DNA of 64,000 bases from Enhydrobacter aerosaccus. Lineage in GTDB: Bacteria > Pseudomonadota > Alphaproteobacteria > Reyranellales > Reyranellaceae. The stretch is from NCBI GenBank assembly GCA_903832005.1, contig CAIKZO010000114.1, positions 62,001 to 126,000 of the forward strand, written 5' to 3'. The translations under genes and the position numbers were made by a program. Shown here in pieces: positions 9,914 through 17,474 of this stretch (position 1 is the first letter of the stretch; each line of letters begins with the position of its first letter). The notes under the pieces are model-generated. The model did not search any database. It had not been told where the DNA came from and saw only the letters and a list, made by a program, of their open reading frames with translations.

Positions 9914-12222
9914 AGCTGGCCGCCCCTCGTCTGAAGCAGTGCCGCCGTCTCTTCCATCAGCCTGCCGGCAATTTCGGCGACGCCGCGCTGCTGCCAGGGC
10001 ACGTTGCCTAACCAGAGATTGAGCGCGCCAAGCCCCGAGCTGCAATGAACCTGGAAGTTGACTCTCTGGGCAGCATCGCCCGCCAGCGCGGAGCGCACGC
10101 TGGTGGCAAAATAGGTGCGGAAGATCAGCGCCATTTTTGCCTTCGGGTCGCGCATCGCACGGTCGAGGACAGCGGTCTCGCGAGCACCATGATTGCGCTG
10201 CAGATCAGCCCATGCCTGTTCGAAGCTTTGACCGAGCATTTTTTCCTCGATCTGTCGCCGGGTGGTCGTATCGATTTCGTCGAGCGCCGCATGATGGCGC
10301 CAGAGACTGTGCAGCTTGTTCGCCCGCGCGGGAAAGAAGACTCCCTTCCGCAGCACCTGGATCTGTCCGTTCTGCTCGAACAACTCACCCGAGGGCGCCC
10401 GGTCGGTATCCGCTACGTCGATCGACTGCAGCATCTCCTTCACCATGTCGCTCGTGCCGGCCTCAGGCGAGCATTGATGGATCGCGGCGGCAAGGACAAA
10501 ATCGGCACCCAGCATGAACGCCGCCGCCATCGCCTCGGGCGTGCCAAGGCTGCCTGCGGCGCCGACTCGCACCTTCTGTGCCAGACGCAACGACTGCTGT
10601 TGCTCATCGCGCAGCCGGCAGACCGACGGCAGCAGGCTCAGCAGGTTGCCACCGTCCGATGGCCCGCTGCCATCGGCTTGCGCACAAACGTCGTCGGCCA
10701 GCGGCAGCTGCCGCGCCAGCCTCGCCTCCTCTGGCGTGATCTGATCGAGGGCGCGCAACTTTTCGACGACCGCCTCGGGGGCCGGTTGCAGGAACAGGAG
10801 TGCCGCGCCCGGCCGGGTGACGCGCGCCAGGATTCGATTGCGCGGAACCGGACGGCCCTGTGCGTCAGCGGACAGGCCCTTGAGACGAAACAGAACCAGC
10901 GCTGGACTTGCCGTCACGAAACCCGAGACCTCCAGCAGCCGGACGTCCTCCCGCAGATACTGCCGCACCCGCTCCATGTCCCGCTCGGGTTGGGCCCAGT
11001 CTGCCATCAAGCTCACGCCGAAGGTCTTGTCGCCGATGGCCGCACGAATGCGCCGCAAGTCCGCGGCAACTTCTTCGGCGGCTATTCCATCGGCGCCGTA
11101 GATGCCGAGCATGCCGGCCTTGGCGAAAGCGACGACCTGCTTGGCCGAGGCCACTGCGTGCATCATCGCTCCGCCAACGTAGGCGTATCGTGTGCCATAG
11201 GTCTCGCGGAACCCGGCCGCGCCGAGCTGGCCGGACCGTAGCCCTGGTTTCCTATCGTCGCTACGTTTCGCGGAGAGCACCGCGTCGGCCTGGGCAACCG
11301 GCGGCGGCACAGCAGCAGGCTTCACTGGCGCTTGCGGTGCTCGCTCGGCCACGATGACCAGCGGTGTGGCTTCCTTGCGAATCTGCTGAACGAGGCGGGA
11401 GAGCACTTGTCCGGGACCAACTTCCTGGTACTCCGCGATGCCCTGTCCCATCAGGAAACGAACACTGTCGGTCCATTGCACGGCACTATCGATCTGCTCG
11501 ATCAGGCGATCGCGGATCGCATCGGGATCGTGTGGTCTCGCGGTGACGTTGGACAGCACGGGAAAGGCGGGGCGTGCGAAGCGCACCTGCCGCACGAACG
11601 CCGCAAACGACGCCTGCGCCGGCCGCATGTAGCGCGAGTGGAAGGCAGCACCGACATTGAGGATGATATAGCGCGCTCCGGCCGCTTCGAAGGCCTGCTG
11701 GGCGGCCATGATGTCGGGCTTGAGACCGGCGACCGCCACCTGCGTCGGCGCATTGCTGTTGGCAACGTCGATACCGTCGAAGCCGCTCTCGCGAAGCACC
11801 ACCCGGATACGGTCTTCCGACATGCCGATCACCGCGGCCATGCCGCCGGCAGGCGCCTCCGCCATGAGCGCGCCGCGCTTCTGGACAAGGCGAAGACCGG
11901 TCTCGAAATCGAAAACACCGGCAGCGAACAAGGCGGCGTACTCGCCCAGGCTATGGCCTGCGGCAAAGCGGGGGGCCGCCGCTCCGTCCTGTTGCAGCCG
12001 CAGGAAGTCCAGCGCTTCCACCGCATAGAGCGCGGGCTGGGTGAATTGCGTGAGCTTCAGTTGTCCGAGCTTATCGTTCAAGCAGAGGTCGCGTATCGAG
12101 TAGCCCAGAATGGCATCCGCAGCCCGCACCAGATCGGGAAAGCGGTCGAAGCTTTCGGCCCCCATGCCGCACATTTGGGATCCCTGGCCGGGAAACAGGA
12201 GTGCCGTCGACGACCCGCTCAT
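9898..12222 (-). CDS. trans-acting acyltransferase / PfaD-type enoylreductase fusion (AT-ER)
   Basis: This protein should load malonyl units onto the AT-less PKS in trans and reduce enoyl intermediates with FMN. It has 774 residues. The N-terminal half is an FabD-like acyltransferase: FPGQGSQ near the start, nucleophile Ser91 in GHSLGEYAAL, and a downstream AFHSRYM segment carrying the catalytic His. From about residue 325 it becomes a nitronate-monooxygenase/PfaD-like TIM barrel, with GGAMMHAVASA near its start and a VRVGAAGSLGTPEA segment. Tandem AT-ER proteins of this shape are known from trans-AT clusters (PksE type). The ATG at 12222 overlaps the upstream TGA as ATGA, so translation is probably coupled. 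The frame also extends to a start at 12246, which is less likely. Which elongation steps use the ER cannot be told. Confidence 0.93.
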   Translation of the reverse strand: MSGSSTALLFPGQGSQMCGMGAESFDRFPDLVRAADAILGYSIRDLCLNDKLGQLKLTQFTQPALYAVEALDFLRLQQDGAAAPRFAAGHSLGEYAALFAAGVFDFETGLRLVQKRGALMAEAPAGGMAAVIGMSEDRIRVVLRESGFDGIDVANSNAPTQVAVAGLKPDIMAAQQAFEAAGARYIILNVGAAFHSRYMRPAQASFAAFVRQVRFARPAFPVLSNVTARPHDPDAIRDRLIEQIDSAVQWTDSVRFLMGQGIAEYQEVGPGQVLSRLVQQIRKEATPLVIVAERAPQAPVKPAAVPPPVAQADAVLSAKRSDDRKPGLRSGQLGAAGFRETYGTRYAYVGGAMMHAVASAKQVVAFAKAGMLGIYGADGIAAEEVAADLRRIRAAIGDKTFGVSLMADWAQPERDMERVRQYLREDVRLLEVSGFVTASPALVLFRLKGLSADAQGRPVPRNRILARVTRPGAALLFLQPAPEAVVEKLRALDQITPEEARLARQLPLADDVCAQADGSGPSDGGNLLSLLPSVCRLRDEQQQSLRLAQKVRVGAAGSLGTPEAMAAAFMLGADFVLAAAIHQCSPEAGTSDMVKEMLQSIDVADTDRAPSGELFEQNGQIQVLRKGVFFPARANKLHSLWRHHAALDEIDTTTRRQIEEKMLGQSFEQAWADLQRNHGARETAVLDRAMRDPKAKMALIFRTYFATSVRSALAGDAAQRVNFQVHCSSGLGALNLWLGNVPWQQRGVAEIAGRLMEETAALLQTRGGQLWQAL

Positions 12223-13997
12223 GAGCGCGCCTTTTCGATGAAACAATCGCCCATCACCAGGATGTCGAGGCCCGATGTATGAAACACCGCCAGGGCATCC
12301 TCGACCGTATGGATGATCGGCTTGCCCATCACATTGAAACTCGTGTTCAGCAGGATCGGAATGCCGGTCAGTCGGGCAAATTGCGTGATGAGACCGTGGA
12401 ACAAGGGATTCATCTCGCGCTCGACGGTTTGCAGGCGTCCTGTGCCGTCGACGTGGGCCACGCCTGGCACCCGGTCCCGCATCTCGCGTCGAAACCGCAG
12501 GGCGCGCTCCATATAAGGTGTCGGCTGAAACTCCTCGAAATACTCGGCGCCATGCTCCGCGAGGATCGCCGGCGCAAAGGGGCGGAACTCTTCGCGAAAC
12601 TTGACCCGAGCGTTGATGCGCTCCTTCACTTCGCCCGACCGCGGATCGGCCAGGATGGACCGGTTGCCGAGCGCCCTGGGACCGAATTCCGCCCGTCCCT
12701 GCACCCAGCCGACGATCTTGCCGTCGGCGAGACTGCGTGCAGTCCGCGCCAGCAGCTCTTCGCTGTCCAGTTGCACGGCCGCCAGACCGCCAAATGCCAG
12801 CAGGCGCTCGATCGATTCAGGCGACATCTCGGAGCCCAGATAGGGCGACTGCCAACAGGCCGGGCGTTGGGCGCCGCGATGATCTTCTTGCCAGGCCAAC
12901 AGGGCCGCTCCCAGCGCGTTGCCGTCATCGGCCGGCGCGCTGAACACATGCGCGCGCTCAAAGCCGGTCTGCTCGACGACCAGTCCGTTGGCGGCCGAAT
13001 TCAGCAGACAGCCGCCACCGAGGGTGACGTTGCGCGCGCCGGTCTCCCGCTGCAGCGCATCGAGATAGGCCACGACGACTTCACTGAAGATTCGCTGTGC
13101 GGTGTGCGCGAGATCGGCCACCGCCGTGGCCGGCTCCTCCGCGCGGCGACGGTATCGTTCGAGATTCTTGTAGATCTGATAGGTCTCGGCGAACCGGCAT
13201 TGAATGAGGTTGAGACCATCGACCTGAATGAGCGGCCGTAGCAACGCCGCGATCGCAGGATCGTAGCGTCCGTAGGCGGCAAGCCCCATGACCTTCCATT
13301 CTTCGCCATTGAAAAGGCCGAAACCACAGAGGCGGCAGACCAGCATGTAGAAGTAGCCGAGGCTGGTCGCCTGCGGGTGAGGCGGAATATCGATCGGCTC
13401 TATCGCCTGGCCGGCAACATAACGATAGCAGCTATAGGAACGGCCCTCGCCGTAACCATCGATGACCGCGCAGGCCGCTTCCTCGAACGGGCTGGTGAAA
13501 CAGGCCGTTGCCGCGTGCGACAGATGATGATCGTAGTGGCGGACGAGCGGAGAACGCACCGCCATATCCGGGCGGCGCTGACTGAGGCCGAACCAGAGAT
13601 TGGTCGCGGTGATGTCGATCATCGGGGCCGCCGAACTCTGGCAAAAGCGCGAGAAAGCGTATTGATCGATCAGCAGAGGCGGAATCTCGCCGGGGCGCGT
13701 CTTGGCAATGAATTGCCCGAGGCTGGATTGGCCCTCGTTCTTGCGCATGCCGTCGATCATCTTGCTGGACCACGGCTGCGCCAGGACGAGTTCGGCGCCC
13801 TCGTCGGTCGAGCTCTCGATGATCTGATCGATTCGCAGATACTGATCCGCCGCGTTGTTGATTGCCCTCTTCGTTTGCAGATAGCGCTCCGTCGCCTCCG
13901 CAAAGGTCACCTTTCCCTCTGCGTTGACGACGGCGATCGCGCTATCGTGAAACGAGTTCGCGATCCCGACGTAGTTCCGAATCACTTCACTTTGCAC
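12219..13997 (-). CDS. O-carbamoyltransferase, NodU/CmcH/TobZ family
   Basis: Predicted to transfer a carbamoyl group from carbamoyl phosphate, via an adenylate, to a hydroxyl; here the likely acceptor is the polyketide or a sugar on it. The protein has 592 residues, the normal family length. The N-terminal Kae1-like domain opens with GIANSFHDSA and carries the metal-binding histidine cluster DHHLSHA at 156-162. The C-terminal YrdC-like carbamoyltransferase part includes GRAEFGPRALGNRS and LLNTSFNV. It overlaps the S10 peptidase gene by 11 bases upstream and the AT-ER gene by 4 bases downstream, so it belongs to the PKS operon. The substrate is inferred from context; a NodU-like role on a chitooligosaccharide is unlikely without nod genes. 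Confidence 0.92.
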   Translation of the reverse strand: MQSEVIRNYVGIANSFHDSAIAVVNAEGKVTFAEATERYLQTKRAINNAADQYLRIDQIIESSTDEGAELVLAQPWSSKMIDGMRKNEGQSSLGQFIAKTRPGEIPPLLIDQYAFSRFCQSSAAPMIDITATNLWFGLSQRRPDMAVRSPLVRHYDHHLSHAATACFTSPFEEAACAVIDGYGEGRSYSCYRYVAGQAIEPIDIPPHPQATSLGYFYMLVCRLCGFGLFNGEEWKVMGLAAYGRYDPAIAALLRPLIQVDGLNLIQCRFAETYQIYKNLERYRRRAEEPATAVADLAHTAQRIFSEVVVAYLDALQRETGARNVTLGGGCLLNSAANGLVVEQTGFERAHVFSAPADDGNALGAALLAWQEDHRGAQRPACWQSPYLGSEMSPESIERLLAFGGLAAVQLDSEELLARTARSLADGKIVGWVQGRAEFGPRALGNRSILADPRSGEVKERINARVKFREEFRPFAPAILAEHGAEYFEEFQPTPYMERALRFRREMRDRVPGVAHVDGTGRLQTVEREMNPLFHGLITQFARLTGIPILLNTSFNVMGKPIIHTVEDALAVFHTSGLDILVMGDCFIEKARS

Positions 13998-15669
13998 TTG
14001 TCGACTGGACGATCGGCTCGCCGTGAACGAAGCGGCCGATCATGCTCTGCGCCACCAGAGGCACCGAAAGCGGCACCATATGGCTCGCCCTCAGGACACC
14101 CAGGAACTGAAGATTGCCGGCACTCTGGGAATAGCCGACGCGCTCGCCGTTGAGGTCCCATGGCAAGAAAGGCGCAGCAGCATAATCCGCCTTCCCGGGC
14201 CAATCGGTCCCTGCCTCCGCAGCAATGCCGTTCAACATACGCTGCGCCGACAGGCTGGACGCGATCAAATCGTCCTGCCCGTTGTAGATCAACACGGGCA
14301 TCTTGCGCAGCAGACTGGGAAGCAGATACGCCGTGCTCTTGAAGTAGTCGTCGCCCAGGTGGAAGTAGGTGAGTGGATTGCAGGCCATGAACGGCCGGGT
14401 CCCGTAGCTCTCGGCATGCAGTGCCTTCAGCACGTCAGGGCGGACCATGTACTTGTTGAACGCATCGTCGCTCGGCGGCCATGCGGTCGGCGTCCCGATC
14501 ATCGAGACCGGCCCGTAGTTCAGCAAGTCCATCAGATTGACGGAGTTCCCTTCGGCATCCGACGTGAAGGACACCACGCGGGCGATCAGATAGTTGAAGA
14601 TCAGCTGCGCACCGCTCTTGCCGGCCAATTGAACCTTGATCGAGGGCGGCAGCAAGTCGGCCAGTTCCTTCGGTCCCGTCCGCAGAATATCGGTCAGCGC
14701 GATGAAATCACGGTTCGAGAAAGTGACAGCGACGATCTTCCCTTTGTAAGGGGCGAACAAGGCAACGAGAGCCTGCGCCTTCGTATTCGACTCAAGCGCG
14801 GGCGGCAGCGTGATTCCCGCGTACGGCGCCATCATGGCGCTCGTATCGATCTCTATCGGCTTCTCGTCCTTGGGCTTTTCGAGCGATAGATTCCCCGTAA
14901 CGCCCTTTTGCTTGACGGCGCCTTCGACCAGCGACGTCGCCGCGTCGGCCTGCTTGTGATTGATCACGCCCGCCGCGTAGGCAACGGTCGGCGCCGCTTC
15001 GATGTGCGTGCGCGGATCGATCCAGCCATTGCCGATCGCCAAACCGGCGAGGTTCACGTCAATCGCACCCGCAGTGCCTTGCTTCCCGAGTATGTAGGTC
15101 GCGATGGCCGGGATGAAATGCCCGGCATAGCTCTCGCCGGTAATGAACACCTTGCGGCCCTGGTATTGCGGAAACGCCGTGAGAAACTTTTCCAGAAAGA
15201 CGTAAAAATCCGCATTCACGGCGGCCTGGCTGTTCAGGAAGCGGCCATCACCGGAATACGACAAGCCCGTCTGCAGCGGCTGATCGACATACAGCACGTT
15301 GGCTCTTTGATTCCATCCATGGTTCGTCGTCGCCACGGTCTGGTCATGCTTGAGCGTCAACGGCCCGTTCTCTTCGAACATCGCGGAAATGCTCGAGCAT
15401 CCCGGACCACCGCTCAGCCAGATAACGAGGGGATCGGTGGCCGGCGACGTCTGTGACTCGAAAAGCCAAAAGAACATGCGATCGCTTTTGCTCGGATCGG
15501 CAGACTTGCTTTCCGTCACCGGCAGATAGCCCGCAAAGCTCGCGAAGCCGGGTTGCGTTGCCAATCCAGGAAGATTTGCGATCCGAAAATCATCCGAAGG
15601 AGCGGCTTCGCTGGGGACGCTGTCGAGCATCAAGCAGGAAGCCAAAATAATCGCGGCGACGCGGGACAT
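13987..15669 (-). CDS. secreted S10-family serine carboxypeptidase-like protein
   Basis: An alpha/beta-hydrolase-fold serine carboxypeptidase of 560 residues and the first gene of the PKS operon. It shows the S10 hallmarks: oxyanion segment WLSGGPGCSS (about 84-93), nucleophile Ser180 in GESYAGHFIP, an Asp in YNGQDDL, and the C-terminal His in ASHMVP. A Sec signal peptide (first 22 residues, cleavage after SEA) predicts export. ATG at 15669 has a GGTGAG ribosome-binding site; an in-frame ATG at 15702 would extend the signal. S10 enzymes are mostly eukaryotic and less common in bacteria. Plant relatives include acyltransferases, so hydrolysis, acyl transfer, prodrug cleavage and an unrelated peptidase role all remain possible. 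Confidence 0.9.
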   Translation of the reverse strand: MSRVAAIILASCLMLDSVPSEAAPSDDFRIANLPGLATQPGFASFAGYLPVTESKSADPSKSDRMFFWLFESQTSPATDPLVIWLSGGPGCSSISAMFEENGPLTLKHDQTVATTNHGWNQRANVLYVDQPLQTGLSYSGDGRFLNSQAAVNADFYVFLEKFLTAFPQYQGRKVFITGESYAGHFIPAIATYILGKQGTAGAIDVNLAGLAIGNGWIDPRTHIEAAPTVAYAAGVINHKQADAATSLVEGAVKQKGVTGNLSLEKPKDEKPIEIDTSAMMAPYAGITLPPALESNTKAQALVALFAPYKGKIVAVTFSNRDFIALTDILRTGPKELADLLPPSIKVQLAGKSGAQLIFNYLIARVVSFTSDAEGNSVNLMDLLNYGPVSMIGTPTAWPPSDDAFNKYMVRPDVLKALHAESYGTRPFMACNPLTYFHLGDDYFKSTAYLLPSLLRKMPVLIYNGQDDLIASSLSAQRMLNGIAAEAGTDWPGKADYAAAPFLPWDLNGERVGYSQSAGNLQFLGVLRASHMVPLSVPLVAQSMIGRFVHGEPIVQSTSAK

Positions 15670-16063
15670 TATCTCACCCCGCCTGTAGTCATGCTTAATC
15701 ATTGGCTGACCAATTAAAAAATATCGCCGATGATAAAACTGACAGCAGAAGTGAAGCGCGTCAAACAATAGAAAGCCTGTTAACGATGCTGTCATTCAGG
15801 AATGCAAAACTGTTTGTCGCTCACCTTGGCTGGATGGGATCGGGCTCCCTTGAGCGCGTGCCGCTTTGTTCACCAAACGTTGCGGCTATCCTGAGCCATA
15901 GAATGACGGCTCATTTTTCAACTTTAGCGAGTGGTCCATGGCAACTCGCCAGAACCTCTCGCAACTGGCGTATTGTGCTTGCTCCCTTCGGACGAATGAC
16001 GGACAATTCTGACGTGCATTAGGTTTAGCGCACCCAAGCGGCGCCCAGCGAGGAATGTTGAGC
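15670..16063. promoter_or_regulatory. divergent intergenic region upstream of the PKS operon
   Basis: These 394 bases separate the PKS operon (minus) from the DUF697 gene (plus) and are clearly richer in A/T than the flanking genes, as expected for a promoter region. I find no credible gene in it. The only distinct motif I can support is the small palindrome at 15701-15714. Promoters for both directions must lie here if the operon assignments are right, but no convincing -35/-10 pair can be assigned by eye. Confidence 0.6.
15701..15714. promoter_or_regulatory. candidate operator, ATTGG-CTGA-CCAAT
   Basis: A perfect inverted repeat with 5-base arms and a 4-base centre, 32 bases upstream of the chosen S10 peptidase start. 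It could bind a dimeric regulator of the PKS operon. Arms this short can occur by chance. Confidence 0.3.
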
Positions 16064-16648
16064 ATGAGCAAATCGATTTCTTCTGAAGCAAGCGAAGCGG
16101 GTCAATCCAGCGAGCTGAGCGATTCCGAGATGGCGGCCGCTGCGGCCAAGGCCACGGAACTGGATCTCAAGGCCGAAAGTCTCATCAAGACTTACATGAT
16201 GGCTGCCGGCGCAGCCAGCCTGACTCCGGTGCCTCTGGTCGACCTGGCCGCGATTACGGGCGTGCAGATGCGCATGATCCAGAAACTCGCGGAGCATTAC
16301 GGCAAGAGCTACTCGGAAAGCCCGGTGGGCAATACCATCGCCTCTTTGGGTGGCGCCGCAGTCGGCCAGAGCGGCGGCGTGCTCTTGGGCATCAGCCTCG
16401 CAAAAACGATCCCGGGCATCGGCTGGATGTTGGGCATCGTCTCCATGCCCGTCCTTGTCGGTGCGTCGACCTATGCGATCGGCCACGTTTTCGCCCAGCA
16501 CTTCAAGAAGGGCGGCTCGGTGTTCGACATCGGTGTCGAGGACGTACGCGGCTACTACAAAGAGCAGGTCGAGAAGGGCAAGGATCTCGCGAAGTCTCTC
16601 AAGCGCGATATTCACACGTTCACGGCGTCCAACGAGCAGCCGGCTTAG
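16064..16648 (+). CDS. DUF697 family small membrane protein
   Basis: A 194-residue protein resembling DUF697 (YcjF-like) proteins through the central segment VPLVDLAAITGVQMRMIQKL (about 65-84). A Gly/Ala-rich hydrophobic stretch (about 100-145) suggests one or two membrane passes. The N-terminus is acidic and Ser/Ala-rich, and the C-terminus is Lys-rich and probably helical. Two starts compete. ATG at 16055 lies directly against its Shine-Dalgarno, whereas ATG at 16064 has AGGA nine bases upstream and is preferred. It sits between the PKS operon and the phosphopantetheinyl transferase. Molecular function is unknown; DUF697 domains often accompany GTPases, but none is nearby. Confidence 0.8.
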   Translation: MSKSISSEASEAGQSSELSDSEMAAAAAKATELDLKAESLIKTYMMAAGAASLTPVPLVDLAAITGVQMRMIQKLAEHYGKSYSESPVGNTIASLGGAAVGQSGGVLLGISLAKTIPGIGWMLGIVSMPVLVGASTYAIGHVFAQHFKKGGSVFDIGVEDVRGYYKEQVEKGKDLAKSLKRDIHTFTASNEQPA

Positions 16649-16730
16649 CCTGCCAAGCGCTGCGTTCTGATCGTTCGAGCGAGGAGTCCCTTGTGGGAGT
16701 TCCTTGCTTCGGCGCCGATCGGCCACCGCG

Positions 16731-17474
16731 ATGAGTGCCCCCCACGATGCCGTGCGGGTGCGCTTCCTTCCAATAGATGACGTTGTCGCCGCGCGGCTTC
16801 CGCTTTTGCAGACGGCACTCGATGAGCCGGAACGCAATCAGGCGGAGCGCTTCTATCATCGCCGGGATCGCGACGCGTTCATTGCAGCCCACGCGCTCAC
16901 CCGATCCATGCTCGCCGAAGCAACAGGCGTTCCGGCAGCGTCTCTACGATTTGTCAAAGGGCCCTATGGTAAGCCGGAAGTCGCCCGCAGCGCCGGCGAA
17001 CGGCAGGTGCACTTCAACATTTCACATACGAATGGGCTGGTAGCCTGCGCCGTCGGCGCGGACTGCGAGTTGGGCGTCGATGTCGATAATGCCGAGCGCA
17101 CGACCAGCCTCGACGTCGCCCACCGCTATTTCGCCCCGGAAGAATCAGCCGTTGTCCTTTCCGCTCTCCCCGAGCAGCGCCTCCCGCTGTTCTACAAGTT
17201 CTGGACTTTGAAAGAGGCTTTCATCAAGGCGACTGGCGAGGGACTCAGTCGCCCTCTGGCGTCCTTCTCCTTCACGCTCGATCCGATTCGGATCACCTTT
17301 TATCGGGATCGCGAGTATGCCGGCCCCGTCGACGTGCCCGCGCGCTGGCAATTTGCGCAAACCTGCCCGATCCCCAACCGATTTCTGGCGGTGGCGCTGC
17401 GACGACCGGACGTCGAAGACCTGCCACTCGATATTCGAGCCGCAAACATGGACGAGATCGTCTGTCGTCTATGA
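16731..17474 (+). CDS. Sfp-type 4'-phosphopantetheinyl transferase
   Basis: It activates carrier proteins by moving phosphopantetheine from CoA to the ACP serine, and would prime the neighbouring PKS. The 247-residue protein has the family signatures in order: the NISHTNGLVACAVG segment, Mg-binding GVDVDN, and the FWTLKEAFIKATGEGL helix with its KEA motif. The length is normal for the Sfp/EntD class. ATG at 16731 starts just before the conserved N-terminus; a TTG at 16704 would add nine residues with little support. The end overlaps the convergent membrane-protein gene by 6 bases. It may also serve other carrier proteins elsewhere in the genome. Confidence 0.94.
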   Translation: MSAPHDAVRVRFLPIDDVVAARLPLLQTALDEPERNQAERFYHRRDRDAFIAAHALTRSMLAEATGVPAASLRFVKGPYGKPEVARSAGERQVHFNISHTNGLVACAVGADCELGVDVDNAERTTSLDVAHRYFAPEESAVVLSALPEQRLPLFYKFWTLKEAFIKATGEGLSRPLASFSFTLDPIRITFYRDREYAGPVDVPARWQFAQTCPIPNRFLAVALRRPDVEDLPLDIRAANMDEIVCRL

